A DNA stretch of 64,000 bases. It comes from Astragalus membranaceus. Lineage: Eukaryota > Streptophyta > Magnoliopsida > Fabales > Fabaceae. The stretch spans positions 71,729,784 to 71,793,783 of the forward strand of contig CM076849.1 of assembly GCA_039519185.1 (NCBI GenBank), in the 5' to 3' direction. Each line of letters opens with the position of its first letter. Position 1 is the first letter of the stretch. Positions 20,933 to 32,766 of the stretch are shown here, piece by piece. A program made the position numbers and the translations under genes. A model generated the notes under the pieces. It saw nothing but the letters and a program-made list of their open reading frames with translations. It was not told the DNA's origin and did no database searches.

Positions 20933-21157
20933 CACCAACTTCCGAGAGCCTTCACTTCTTCTCTGTGGTGCCTTGTTGCGCTGTTGCCCATCCGAGTGGA
21001 TGGAATTGATGGCGCGAAAATGATATCAACGTCATTGATGCGACGTTCTGACGGCCTACCTTTCGTAAATCGATGCAGCGAAGCGACAGTTCCCTAGGCA
21101 ATATTCATTATGCCCTATAGCTATAAATAGAAATCTCCACTAGTCATCTTCGTTTAC
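20933..21157 (+). promoter_or_regulatory. Promoter-like segment with TATA box, copy A
   Basis: CTATAAATAG at 21121-21130 is a strong plant TATA box. It lies 27 bp upstream of the CACTA1 insertion at 21158. In copy C the same TATA box (about 57550) stands directly upstream of the uninterrupted pseudogene. The segment starting CACCAACTTCCGAG occurs three times (20933, 47215, 48592). Confidence 0.6.
21155..21157. repeat. CACTA1 target-site duplication TAC
   Basis: TAC precedes CACTACTAG and recurs after the right end at 25538-25540. The unoccupied site GTTTACTGCAAC at 57581-57592 has a single TAC. Confidence 0.92.
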
Positions 21158-21420
21158 CACTACTAGAAATTCGCTAAATAGTGACTGATTTAGCGACCAA
21201 AAAAAATTGGTCACTTTAGCGACCGATTTAGAGACCGATTCAATAGGAATAAAATACTTTTTGCTTAGTGACCGATTTTTCGGTCGCTAGCTTTGGAGAC
21301 TGCTTTTTCGGTCACTAGTAGCGACCGATTTAGAGACCGATTCAATGTATAAAATACTTTTTACTTAGTGACCGATTTTATGATCACTGGTATTTGTGAC
21401 TGATATATCGGTCGCTAACC
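21158..21420. repeat. CACTA1 left subterminal repeats
   Basis: Motifs TTAGCGACC(A/G), GACCGATTT and CGGTC(G/A)CTA alternate in both orientations. A direct pair (GCGACCGATTTAGAGACCG) lies at about 21219 and 21323. Confidence 0.85.
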
Positions 21421-23104
21421 TTCCGCCAAAAAATTCGATTCCCTCTTTTTTTTTAACAAAAAATTTATTTCCCACATAACAAAATTCGTTCCCTCTATTT
21501 CCCACTACCCTCTTTTTTTTCAAAAAAAAAAATTAGTTCCCAGAATTAACGTTGAGAGAGGGAGGATATATCAAAACAAAAAACGTTGGAGATCCCTAAT
21601 TCCTCTCACCGAAACCTGAATCTCTCACGCGGTGAACCCTAATTCCTCTCAGGCTCTCACCGAATCCTCGCGCGCTGCATCATCTCCACGCCGTGGAAAG
21701 GTGTGTCTCAGGGAAGCTTCACCGTCTCACTGCAGGTATGCCTCTTCTTTCTCGATCCTCCTTCCTTCATCTTCTTCCTTCGTTCTTTCTCGATCCACTG
21801 TACGTGAGGGTATGTATCAGGGAAATTGTAATGTTTTTTTTAAAGCTAATAAAGCTAGTTGAGATTATTGGGGTTTGCAATCTAAGATATTCAACCCTAT
21901 ATGTAGTTCCTGATATAACACCAAAAAACTACAAAGACAGCAAGATTACTAAATAAGTTCATCGATAGACTTGCAAAATCCAGGACTACATAGCCTGAAC
22001 CTAAAGAAGTAGCAAAAAGATCCCCTATTTAATCGACTCTTTGCCTTGTGAATAACAAAAAAAATATTGTTGTCAAATAACAAAATAAACAAAAAAAATA
22101 TATTAATTGTACCAGAATGACCCACACAAAATAGCAGTATATTTTTAATTAATTTGAATTCAAAATGCACAAAAAATAGGAGTATATTTTTAAATCAAGT
22201 GACAGAATGACCCAAAAAATAGCAGTATATTTTTAATATGAGTTTTAAATATTAAACTTAGAAAAAGAAAGTTGCTAATGGAATATAAGCATACCAAGGA
22301 GCAGAATAAGACATACCTAGAGCTGTAAAGAGTAAAGACTAAAGAATCTGAATTTTAAAAAGATGGTTAAATGGAGTCTAATTGGTAACAAAAGTCAAAA
22401 AAAATGTGCAAGAAAAATGTAGATTGAGAACATAATTCACTTTATCAGAAATAACAACTAGGAAGGTGTAAATCTGTTACTAGTTTTAGATATTGGATGA
22501 GGTAGTGCAACGTGTATCAGTGTACTACTTTTTGTGTGGGACAGGGGTAACATTAACCAAATGCCCCTTTTGAAAGTGAATTAGTGTATATGGTTGGTAG
22601 ATTTTGGGGGGTGCATAATTGAGACTAGAAAACAACCTTTAATATATGGGTCTGCTTCCTCAAAATCAAATGGTCCCACTCCCATCCCATTAAGGTATGT
22701 TTCTTGTGTAATTACTAGGTTTAGTTTCGATATCTTGATTCATTTTAAATTTAGCTTACTTCTTTTTTCTTTTATACAGCTAAAATTTTCTATTTGTCCA
22801 CCGGATGATTGGCGGGCAAGAAAGAACTTTGAGAGTCGAAGTGCGGCAATAATGAAAAACAATCTCAACAAGGCTCGTGCTGGTGGCACAATGAACAAAC
22901 CGAGTTGGCTTGGAGAGAGTGCGTGGCTTAAATTATGGGATATTTGGCGAACTCCAACATTCAAAAAGAAGAGCATCCAAGCGAAAACAAATCGATCATC
23001 TGATTGTGGAGGTTTAGGAGCGCCACTTCACACTTGTGGCTCAATCACCACATCTCAACATAGAGCTAATATGGTAAAGCTTCCATTTCTCAGTCCTATA
23101 CCTT

Positions 23105-23250
23105 GTTTAGTTTCTGGTTAGTTGCTTGTTAGTTGCTGGTTAGTTTCTGGTTAGTTGCTGGTTAGTTGCTGGTTAGTTGCTGGTTAGTGTAAGAGAAAAC
23201 AATTAGAATACAATTTAGTTTTTGATTTAGTTTCTGGTTAGTTGCTGAGA
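23105..23250. repeat. GGTTAGTTGCT minisatellite in a CACTA1 intron
   Basis: A 12-bp unit GTTAGTTGCTG/GTTAGTTTCTG is repeated about seven times. Confidence 0.8.
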
Positions 23251-23364
23251 TTGTAACAGATTTGTAAATCCCAGTTAGTTAGATAACAATTGGAATCTGG
23301 TAGAGCAATGTAACTCCAGCATATATGAAGCTACTCTAATTAAAACTGAATTATTTAGAAAATA

Positions 23365-23462
23365 CTGCATAATTCACTACTGGCCATCAAATACTGCATA
23401 ATTCACTACTCAAAATTACACCCTGGCCATCAAATACTGCATAATTCACTACTCAAAATTGC
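23365..23462. repeat. Short tandem repeat AATACTGCATAATTCACTAC
   Basis: Three copies of an AATACTGCATAATTCACTAC unit are present, two of them linked by CTGGCCATC. Confidence 0.8.
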
Positions 23463-23624
23463 AATAAGTCAATAAAATGATGCTTACATACACAAGATCC
23501 AAAATACTTGAAGTAGAGATTCAATTTAGAAATTAGAAAATGGCAAATTTGTGACTGCAACAAGTTGTGTGCTGCACCAACAGTTTATGCAAGCAGCATT
23601 CAACTGTAAAGCAAAATTTATAAC

Positions 23625-23708
23625 CGGATACTACTATTATACTGGATACTACTATTATACTGGATACTACTATTTTCTGGATACTACTATTATACTGGAT
23701 ACTACCTT
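23625..23708. repeat. 18-bp minisatellite GGATACTACTATTATACT
   Basis: About five copies lie in a row in a CACTA1 intron. The encoded Tyr-rich frame is an artefact. Confidence 0.9.
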
Positions 23709-24899
23709 CTGTGGTTATTCTCCTCACCATATGCAAAATATAATCAATCTTATGCAGCAGTGTACAGAGCAACATGCTAGTCAAATGCATATACTAATTA
23801 TACTGCAATTATATGCCTAGCATTCTAACTACTTCTTCTGCCTCTTAGCTGACTAATAGATCACACCAGTGTTTATTTAACAACAGTTTATTTAACAGTT
23901 TATTTAACAATTTTTTGCTTCAGTGTATGTCAACAAGATTTATTTTAATTACAATGGTTTGATTCGGTGTATGAAAACTTCTCTGAATAACTCTTTTTTG
24001 CCTGAACTGATCTTCCATCACAGTTTATTTAACAATTTTTTGCACCTGATCTGTTAGCAGTTTTCTTTAATTTGTATCTTCTTTATGTTTAGACGAAGCT
24101 GAACGGAACCCCTCCAGAGCCTATAGATTTGTTTCGTCGCACACACCAGCATCAAAAGGATAACACTTGGGTGGATAGAAAATCAGAATATACACATGTA
24201 ATGACCTATAAATTTTTATTTCTATTATGTTTCTTATGTTGGTTTTAATTTATTTGAGTGTCCTGAATATTAATTGGTCTTATATCCATATCAACAGGAG
24301 ATCTTTACACGGGAATGGGAAAAACAGACCCAAACTGCATCTTTGCAAGGAGCTAATCCACCAAGTCAGATGGATGTATGACGTGGTATAGTTGGAGTAA
24401 ATAAAAACACGATGTATGGCTATGGACTACATTCGACCGAAGTGCTGAGACCTTACTATTACGGTTCAAGTTCTTCATCATCTGAGTGGGTGCAAAGGCA
24501 GGAGCTTAATGAACTCAGAAATCAGTTGGAAGAAGTGAGAACCGAAAGAGATGAACTTCGAATTGAAATGACAAATACCAAGAACACTTGTGAGCAAAAT
24601 AACAAGATGATAAAAAAATTGATGAAAATGATGAAGTATCAACAACCTCCAACTAATGAAGAGCTGTATGACAAAGATGATGAAGACGGAGATAATGAAG
24701 AGTCTAATTCAGAGGGACAAAGTGGCGAAGAGAGTTAAATATTTTATGTTGTTATGACTTAGAAACTAATTGCTATGTTCTGTAGGTTTTAATTTAAAAT
24801 GACTATTATGTTTTTTTACCAAATACATTATGTTTTTTTTTTAATGTAATGACTGTTATGTTTTTAAATAAATTTTTCTATCAGTTGCTATATTGGTTG

Positions 24900-25537
24900 C
24901 TAAAACTAGTCATCAAATAGTCCAAATCAGTTTCAAAAATTTGGTTGAGCAGTCATTAAAACAGTCAATAAAATAGTATCGGTCACTAGCTGTAAATCAG
25001 TGGCCAAAATAGCTGCAAATCAGTCACCAAATCAGTCACTAAATCAGTCACCAAATCAGCCGCTAAATCAGTCACCAAAACAGTCACTAAATCAGTCACC
25101 AAATCAGTTGCTAAATCAGTCACCAAATCAGTGGCTAAATCAGTCACCAAAACAGTCACTAAATCAGTCACCAAATCAGTCGCTAAATCAGTCACCAAAA
25201 CAGTCACTAAATCAGTCACCAAATCGGTTGCTAAATCGGTCACCAAACCAGTCTCTAAATCAGTCACCAAAATAGTTGCTAAAACAGTCACTAAATCGGT
25301 CGCTATTTTCGTTCACAAAATCGGTCTCTATTTTCGGTCGCTAAATCGGTCACAATCGCAGTCACTAAATCGGTCACTAACGAAACGGTCACCAAATCGG
25401 TCGCCAATGGTTAGCGACCAGTGATTTAGCGACTGATTTTTTTTGGTCGCTAATTCGGTCACAAAATCGATTAGCGACCGATTTTTCCTGTTTAGTGACC
25501 GAAAAATCGGTCACTAAATGACGGTTTTTTTGTAGTG
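24900..25537. repeat. CACTA1 right subterminal array
   Basis: A 12-bp unit AAATCAGTCACC (variants ..CACT, ..GCT, AAACAGTCACT) is repeated some 30 times at 24990-25400. It is followed by GGTCGCTA/TTAGCGACCG motifs up to the terminus. The left end has no such array, so it expanded on one side only. It is open on both strands only because of its period; the apparent NQSPNQSLNQSP protein is not real. Confidence 0.9.
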
Positions 25538-25540
25538 TAC

Positions 25541-25676
25541 TGCAACTTCCTACTTTCTTGCAAAAACTCAAACGTCTCCCTTTACTTTTCCACCTCCAAC
25601 ATCTTCTGGCAACCATTTCTTCCAACTCAGATTCTCAAAATCAAGAACATAGTTATGGCGATAACGACGATTCAGC
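25541..25676 (+). pseudogene. Unknown host pseudogene, first piece (copy A)
   Basis: This 136-bp piece (TGCAACTTCCTAC..GATTCAGC) continues at 31753 after LTR element L3, as shown by the unbroken version at 57587-57722. It is 5' leader and first codons of the same unrecognised gene. Confidence 0.75.
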
Positions 25677-25681
25677 GATCT
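25677..25681. repeat. L3 target-site duplication GATCT, left copy
   Basis: GATCT recurs at 31748-31752. The empty site in copy C (57723-57727) has one GATCT. Confidence 0.93.
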
Positions 25682-26224
25682 TGTAACACCCCATTTAATA
25701 AATATAATTAAACCGCGCAATTATCAGAGTCACCACGAGGGCGCTACATTTTTCACTGCATAAAAACTTCAATTTGATTTAAAATAAATCCTCAAAAATA
25801 TAATTAATTAATCTCTAAACAGCGGAATCACAAAGATCATTTAACATCTCCAATTAAATAAGACACCAAGTCAAACTCCAAAATAAATAGGCATTAAGCC
25901 AAAACTCTCAAAACAGCCGAAATAGTTTGCAAAACAAAAACTAAACCCCGCCCCGGTGTTACACATCAGAGCTGACTCGGACTCAACGAGAAGGAAAACA
26001 CACCTAATAGATCCTCCACGAGCGCTAACGATCACCTGCAGCGTTGCCACAATAGAGCAACATTCCAAGCAGAAGGGATGAGCTTAACAGAAATAATAGG
26101 TAAATGATAGCGGTATATAAGCAGCATGTAAATCACGATAACACAGAAGTTAAAACATCATAACACCACGCAAGCTCAAACTATTTAATTAATGGATATT
26201 ACATCATCATGTCCCGTTATAACT

Positions 26225-26695
26225 CACTTCATAAAGATACCACGTATTGTAGCATCACAGCCACCTCGTAACGAAAACATCACACAAGACACCGACTCGC
26301 AACCCAGAAAGTCAACACCAAGACACGTTATATATTTATGTATGACTATGCAACAATGCAACCCCTCTGGGCATATGCATGCGGTACCGATCTCGTAAGA
26401 TAAGCCACGACGGGCGAAACACCAGATTAATCACGTGTTGTAGCATCACAGCTACCTCGAATGATGCATATGATAATGCGACTCATGACTCATGCGCCAG
26501 TTATACAACTCAAAGTATTTAATTGACAAATACTATAAGATCATATCTCATTATAAATCACCTCATAAAATACCACGTGGTGTAGCATCACCGCTACCTC
26601 GTAATTTTAATTAATAACTACTATAACGTCGTACCTCCTTATAATTCACTTCATAAGATATCTCGTGTTGTAGTATCACAACTACCTCGTAAAAC
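26225..26695. repeat. Four hairpin-forming units in the L3 3' LTR
   Basis: ACGTGTTGTAGCATCACAGC-type units (variants GTATTGTAGCATCACAGCC, GTGGTGTAGCATCACCGC, GTGTTGTAGTATCACAAC) are each followed by TACCTCG. GTAGC..GCTAC can pair. A duplicate set is at 29508-29978. Confidence 0.7.
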
Positions 26696-27440
26696 GGCAT
26701 CAGCATAACATAGAAATAGTGGCAATACACGCAAAACACGTCGACAAGTATATGCTAAACGGCACCAACAACATCACAAGAACAGTAGCACGACAATACG
26801 TAAGACAACATTATTTTTACTCAACAACAGCAGCAAGGACAACGGTAAAACAGCAACATTAGCAACTTAAAGAAAACGACACATTTTATCTCAACCGACG
26901 GCACATACTCTAGCGAAAACAACACTATCATTGTTCAAGGAAGAAAAAGTCATGTTCCATTATGAAATAACACTATTTATTCCGAGAAGAGAGCAACATA
27001 TCCCATTATAAAACAATGACAATACAGCATGTGAATAGTGACATTAAATCGCAAGTCAGCACTTATTCTTTATAAAAACAGCAAGGCATTTTTTTTCGTA
27101 AAAACAGCAACACGTCTCTCCAACAAGACAGCAGTCAAATCAGCTCCAAAAACAGCAACATTTAATTGCATAACGGCATCCAAACAGCACATTTATAACA
27201 TGGAAACGGCATTTCATTTTTCTGTGCAACGGCACAAATTTATTTTCGTAAAACAGCGACTCACATACTAAATAAAATCAGCAAGACAGTAACAATAATT
27301 GATTTATTTTGCCTTAAAAGTAGAATATTCAGTTAGGCCTCTGAATAAGCTTTCCAACGCATTTTGAACCGTTGAATTTGGACACCCGAGTGAAAAGTTA
27401 CGTTAAAAACGAGTTCGGAAAAATTTGGCAACATCCTGTC

Positions 27441-27615
27441 CCTTGGCGCCCAGCACCAGGGCGCCTGGAACACAACACAGACAGTGGCGCTTGGCGCCCA
27501 GGACAGGGGCGCCTTGCACCTGGAACGCAGAACAACAACATTGGGCGCTTGGCGCCCAGGACAGGGGCGCCTGGGAACAGTTTTCCCAGCAACAGCAGGA
27601 GGCGCCCAGGCCATA
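27441..27615. repeat. GGCGCC palindromic cassettes in the L3 3' LTR
   Basis: Three units of the type CTTGGCGCCCAGNACAGGGGCGCCTGG follow each other; the other LTR has them at 30724-30898. Frames on both strands run through this segment and encode Pro-Gly-Arg-Ala repeats, which are artefacts. Confidence 0.85.
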
Positions 27616-28464
27616 GGGATCCATCAAATTTTGAGTTCCCACCAACCAAAAATCACCAAATTAATTCAGCAACACTAATTTACCAATATAATACCAACCA
27701 TCAATGCTCACCACGAAAATCATCAAAATCAAAACAGCAAATAAAATCATCAAACAAAACATTAAGCACCTTGCATATATGGTCTATATCATATCCATTC
27801 CAACCTCAATCAACATGGTTTCAGCTCCTAGGGTTACCAAACATGAACACAACATAACTCTACCCAAAATCACTCAGGAAAATCATCCTAGAAACTAACC
27901 ACATATCACACCCATCAACATATCCTATTGTAGATGAAAAGAGGACCCCCTAACTACCTATACACCCATCATAAACCCATTATCAAAGCTAAACCCACCC
28001 TTACCTCAAGAATTGATTGAAGATGAGGACCCTTTCACCAATCACCAAGAACCACAGCAACAAGCCTTGCGATTCTTCTCCCTCCAATTCGCGAAGCCTC
28101 TCTTTTCTTTCTCCTTCACGTGTTGCTCCCTTTCTTTTTGTTTTCTACGTTCCTCTCCTTTCTTTCTTTCTAAAATTCGCTAATGCTCTCTCTAAGACCC
28201 TAGGTTTTGCTTCACCTAAGCGCCTAGGTCTAATGTTATGGGCCATGGGCTATTTTAATTAAATCACTTAAGCCCTTTTCATCCAGTCCTCTTATTTCAT
28301 TCAATCTAATTACTAACAAGGCCTCCCTACTAAACACACTTAATTATTATTATCTTATTTTTTTTTTACCACTTAATTTATATAATTAAATCTATCAAAT
28401 AAATCTAACCAAATAAATCACCCACACAATTAATTTAACATTTAAATAAAATTGGGGCGTTACA

Positions 28465-28964
28465 ACTCTCCCCCACTTAGAATATTTTCGTCCTCGAAAA
28501 TCTAACCAATATGAATATAGTAATGCTCTAACCAGTTCATACCCAAATGTTACCTCTAATCCACCCAACGGCAAACCAACATAAACGAGCAAATGCCAAT
28601 TAACATCCAACAACAAACAACAATTAATCGAACATCATATAGAATACACCGAGCTCAATACCAAGTCAAAACACGTGTGAGCATTTAAATGACAAGGTAA
28701 ATCATTTAGAAACATACAACAAGTAGATCAACAATAAGGACTACTAACAAACGAAACACACAGAAAATACAACAAGGCACACCATGCTAGTAGGGACATC
28801 TCCCCCACTAGTCCACTTACCACTGGCAACTCTTGGTTTACCTGCAACGCAACAATGGTCAGCACGAAACGATAGTTAGAATAAAAGACAACAGTTGGTC
28901 GTACACCGACACAACGACTCGACGACTTGGCCGGACGGACCAACCATTGCTCTGATACCACTAA
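28465..28964 (-). other. L3 interior (500 bp)
   Basis: 28465-28482 is the complement of a polypurine tract (CTCTCCCCCACTTAG). The next bases, CGTCCTCGAAAATC, correspond to the last pol codons also seen at 9178. The middle has no gene. The primer site is at 28949-28960. Confidence 0.85.
28949..28960 (-). promoter_or_regulatory. L3 primer-binding site, tRNA-Met type
   Basis: The minus strand reads TGGTATCAGAGC four bases after the 5' LTR end. This is the standard plant initiator tRNA-Met primer site. Confidence 0.92.
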
Positions 28965-31747
28965 TGTAACACCCCATTTAATAAATATAATTAAACCGCG
29001 CAATTATCAGAGTCACCACGAGGGCGCTACATTTTTCACCGCATAAAAACTTCAATTTGATTTAAAATAAATCCTCAAAAATATAATTAATTAATCTCTA
29101 AACAGCGGAATCACAAAGATCATTTAACATCTCCAATTAAATAAGACACCAAGTCAAACTCCAAAATAAATAGGCATTAAGCCAAAACTCTCAAAACAGC
29201 CGAAATAGTTTGCAAAACAAAAACTAAACCCCGCCCCGGTGTTACACATCAGAGCTGACTCGGACTCAACGAGAAGGAAAGCACACCTAATAGATCCTCC
29301 ACGAGCGCTAACGATCACCTACAGCGTTGCCACAATAGAGCAACATTCCAAGCAGAAGGGATGAGCTTAACAGAAATAATAGGTAAATGATAGCGGTATA
29401 TAAGCAGCATGTAAATCACGATAACACAGAAGTTAAAACATCATAACACCACGCAAGCTCAAACTATTTAATTAATGGATATTACATCATCATGTCCCGT
29501 TATAACTCACTTCATAAAGATACCACGTATTGTAGCATCACAGCCACCTCGTAACGAAAACATCACACAAGACACCGACTCGCAACCCAGAAAGTCAACA
29601 CCAAGACACGTTATATATTTATGTATGACTATGCAACAATGCAACCCCTCTGGGCATATGCATGCGGTACCGATCTCGTAAGATAAGCCACGACGGGCGA
29701 AACACCAGATTAATCACGTGTTGTAGCATCACAGCTACCTCGAATGATGCATATGATAATGCGACTCATGACTCATGCGCCAGTTATACAACTCAAAGTA
29801 TTTAATTGACAAATACTATAAGATCATATCTCATTATAAATCACCTCATAAAATACCACGTGGTGTAGCATCACCGCTACCTCGTAATTTTAATTAATAA
29901 CTACTATAACGTCGTACCTCCTTATAATTCACTTCATAAGATATCTCGTGTTGTAGTATCACAACTACCTCGTAAAACGGCATCAGCATAACATAGAAAT
30001 AGTGGCAATACACGCAAAACACGTCGACAAGTATATGCTAAACGGCACCAACAACATCACAAGAACAGTAGCACGACAATACGTAAGACAACATTATTTT
30101 TACTCAACAACAGCAGCAAGGACAACGGTAAAACAGCAACATTAGCAACTTAAAGAAAACGACACATTTTATCTCAACCGACGGCACATACTCTAGCGAA
30201 AACAACACTATCATTGTTCAAGGAAGAAAAAGTCATGTTCCATTATGAAATAACACTATTTATTCCGAGAAGAGAGCAACATATCCCATTATAAAACAAT
30301 GACAATACATCATGTGAATAGTGACATTAAATCGCAAGTCAGCACTTATTCTTTATAAAAACAGCAAGGCATTTTTTTTCGTAAAAACAGCAACACGTCT
30401 CTCCAACAAGACAGCAGTCAAATCAGCTCCAAAAACAGCAACATTTAATTGCATAACGGCATCCAAACAGCACATTTATAACATGGAAACGGCATTTCAT
30501 TTTTCTGTGCAACGGCACAAATTTATTTTCGTAAAACAGCGGCTCACATACTAAATAAAATCAGCAAGACAGTAACAATAATTGATTTATTTTGCCTTAA
30601 AAGTAGAATATTCAGTTAGGCCTCTGAATAAGCTTTCCAACGCATTTTGAACCGTCGAATTTGGACACCCGAGTGAAAAGTTACGTTAAAAACGAGTTCG
30701 GAAAAATTTGGCAACATCCTGTCCCTTGGCGCCCAGCACCAGGGCGCCTGGAACACAACACAGACAGTGGCGCTTGGCGCCCAGGACAGGGGCGCCTTGC
30801 ACCTGGAACGCAGAACAACAACATTGGGCGCTTGGCGCCCAGGACAGGGGTGCCTGGGAACAGTTTTCCCAGCAACAGCAGGAGGCGCCCAGGCCATAGG
30901 GATCCATCAAATTTTGAGTTCCCACCAACCAAAAATCACCAAATTAATTCAGCAACACTAATTTACCAATATAATACCAACCATCAATGCTCACCACGAA
31001 AATCATCAAAATCAAAACAGCAAATAAAATCATCAAACAAAACATTAAGCACCTTGCATATATGGTCTATATCATATCCATTCCAACCTCAATCAACATG
31101 GTTTCAGCTCCTAGGGTTACCAAACATGAACACAACATAACTCTACCCAAAATCACTCAGGAAAATCATCCTAGAAACTAACCACATATCACACCCATCA
31201 ACATATCCTATTGTAGATGAAAAGAGGACCCCCTAACTACCCATACACCCATCATAAACCCATTATCAAAGCTAAACCCACCCTTACCTCAAGAATTGAT
31301 TGAAGATGAGGACCCTTTCACCAATCACCAAGAACCACAGCAACAAGCCTTGCGATTCTTCTCCCTCCAATTCGCGAAGCCTCTCTTTTCTTTCTCCTTC
31401 ACGTGTTGCTCTCTTTCTTTTTGTTTTCTACGTTCCTCTCCTTTCTTTCTTTCTAAAATTCGCTAATGCTCTCTCTAAGACCCTAGGTTTTGCTTCACCT
31501 AAGCGCCTAGGTCTAATGTTATGGGCCATGGGCTATTTTAATTAAATCACTTAAGCCCTTTTCATCCAGTCCTCTTATTTCATTCAATCTAATTACTAAC
31601 AAGGCCTCCCTACTAAACACACTTAATTATTATTATCTTATTTTTTTTTTACCACTTAATTTATATAATTAAATCTATCAAATAAATCTAACCAAATAAA
31701 TCACCCACACAATTAATTTAACATTTAAATAAAATTGGGGCGTTACA
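28965..31747 (-). repeat. L3 5' LTR
   Basis: It has the same length and nearly the same sequence as 25682-28464, for example A/G at 25692+389 versus 29281 and G/T at 27027 versus 30310. It has the same internal modules. Confidence 0.95.
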
Positions 31748-31752
31748 GATCT
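31748..31752. repeat. L3 target-site duplication GATCT, right copy
   Basis: It matches 25677-25681. Confidence 0.93.
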
Positions 31753-32551
31753 CATCTTCTTCTGATTCAACTCCACCTAGTCCTCTATCCCGCGTAACTA
31801 GGAACGACATTATGGTCGTCGTCGAAGGGAGCATAGCCTTGAAACTAGTGACCTCTCAGGCTCGCGAGGCTTTCGATTCTTTTGAGAATATTTTCATTTC
31901 TCCCTCTCAACCTAGTATGCCGATCACCAAAGACTTGTTCACCGCTAATGCTAGAGTCACGGTATCCAGAGGTTGGGCCAAAACCCCTTCACAGGGGACC
32001 ATTACCTAGGAAGTTGAGACCTCCTGTGAACGTTGAAGAAAAGGCTCGACCCACAAAAAGAAACAAGGTATTATTAATAGCATTCCTTGTCCTCTTAATT
32101 CTCCAACCGCCCTTTTGACTCCTTTAATCACAGGAAATTCGACAAGACACCCATGACAACTTTCCTACTCAAGATGCAGAAACTCCCCTGCCAGAATCTA
32201 ATCCACCAATTGCTTCTCCTGCCGGAAACTCTCCCCCAACACCCAATGTAACAGATGGGGAGGTGGCCCAGTACTTTGCCTCCGAATATTCCCTTTAGAT
32301 AGTCCTCTTGCCTTCCGAAGAATTAGAGAATTTGGAAGAAACTCTTTAAGGAGACATCCCTATTGATTCCGCTCAAATAGCTGGCATCCTGTGCTGATTT
32401 ATCGAAGCTGAAATAGAATGCTTTGAAACAAATAGCCTTTCGACTTTCAGAGATATCCTTACTTTTCTTGACAGCCACAAGTGCACAGAATACTGACCAA
32501 CAGTCACTAGACAAGTTGGCAATCCTCCAGACCGGAAAGAGAGTGTATGTC
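31753..32551 (+). pseudogene. Unknown host pseudogene, second piece (copy A)
   Basis: It encodes SSSSDSTPPSPLSRVTRNDI, GSIALKLVTSQAREAFDSFE and NIFISPSQP in one frame. A typical intron (GTATTATT..AATCACAG, 32068-32133) is followed by EIRQDTHDNFPTQDAETPLP and VAQYFASEYS. Several stops follow where Arg or Gln codons would fit. The sequence ends at GTATGTC, where CACTA2 starts. I do not recognise the family. It is about 1% different from copy C. Confidence 0.65.
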
Positions 32552-32567
32552 CACTACTAGAAAACCT

Positions 32568-32766
32568 CAATTTAGCGTCCATTTGGTAGCGTCGGCCCCC
32601 GACACGGACGCTAATAGTGTCGGATTAGCGTCGGCCACGCCCACGCTAAGTAAAAAATGATATTTGACGCAAGGAGATACAGATTAGCGTCGGCTAAGCC
32701 CACGCTACGTGATAAGATATGCGACGCTAAAAAGTGATAAGATTAGCGTCGGCCGGCCGACGCTAG
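32568..32766. repeat. CACTA2 left subterminal repeats
   Basis: TTAGCGTCGGC and CCGACGCTA are repeated at least eight times with palindromic pairs such as TTAGCGTCGGCCGGCCGACGC. Confidence 0.9.

Larger units (their letters stand above)
22780..24738 (+). pseudogene. TNP1-like (Transposase_24) gene of CACTA1
   Basis: Three exons can be drawn. 22780-23073 encodes PPDDWRARKNFESRSAAIMK, NKPSWLGESAWLKLWDIW and GGLGAPLHTCGS. 24093-24197 encodes LNGTPPEPIDLFRRTHQHQK. 24298-24738 encodes EIFTREWEKQTQT, a TGA stop at 24377-24379, then a tail with the coiled-coil-like LNELRNQLEEVRTERDELRI and an acidic end (YDKDDEDGDNEESNSEGQ). Borders are CAG at the acceptors and GTAA at the donors, in phase. The family is the accessory DNA-binding protein of CACTA elements. 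The exon set lacks an N-terminus and holds one nonsense codon. Confidence 0.8.
21158..25537 (+). mobile_element. CACTA1, non-autonomous CACTA transposon
   Basis: The 4380-bp element starts CACTACTAGAAATTCGC and ends TTTTTTTGTAGTG, with the 3-bp duplication TAC. Both subterminal regions are rich in GCGACCGATTTAG and GGTCGCTA motifs (21175-21420 and 24880-25530), the usual transposase-binding arrays. It carries a TNP1/Transposase_24-like gene but no TNP2 transposase, so it would need a helper. Its empty site is preserved in copy C. Confidence 0.95.
25682..28464 (-). repeat. L3 3' LTR
   Basis: It runs TGTAACACCCC..GGGGCGTTACA. It holds four units with the core GTTGTAGCATCACAGCTACC at 26225-26690, the block CCTTAAAAGTAGAATATTCA at 27312, and GGCGCC cassettes at 27441-27615. 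All frames in it are chance. Confidence 0.95.
25682..31747 (-). mobile_element. L3, non-autonomous large-LTR gypsy derivative
   Basis: Two LTRs of exactly 2783 bp (25682-28464 and 28965-31747) flank only 500 bp of interior. The interior keeps the polypurine tract, a last scrap of pol (DFRGRKYS frame) and a tRNA-Met primer site. It has no gag or enzyme frame. Such large-LTR, gene-less elements are moved by relatives. The GATCT duplication and the clean empty site confirm a complete insertion. The LTRs differ by only a few bases, so the insertion is young. Confidence 0.95.

Noticed and set aside
22594..23121. Single 175-codon gene
   Set aside because: The frame reads through an acceptor site and a donor site. 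Only 22780-23073 resembles the Transposase_24 family.
25000..25424. Frames with NQSPNQSLNQSP or TDLVTDLATDLVT repeats in both strands
   Set aside because: A 12-bp tandem array free of stops opens all frames of its period. It is a transposon subterminal array.
27372..27857. Frame of 161 codons in the L3 LTR, repeated at 30661
   Set aside because: It lies in an LTR, runs through GGCGCC cassettes and has overlapping frames on the other strand. The second copy has the same frame only because the LTRs are nearly identical.
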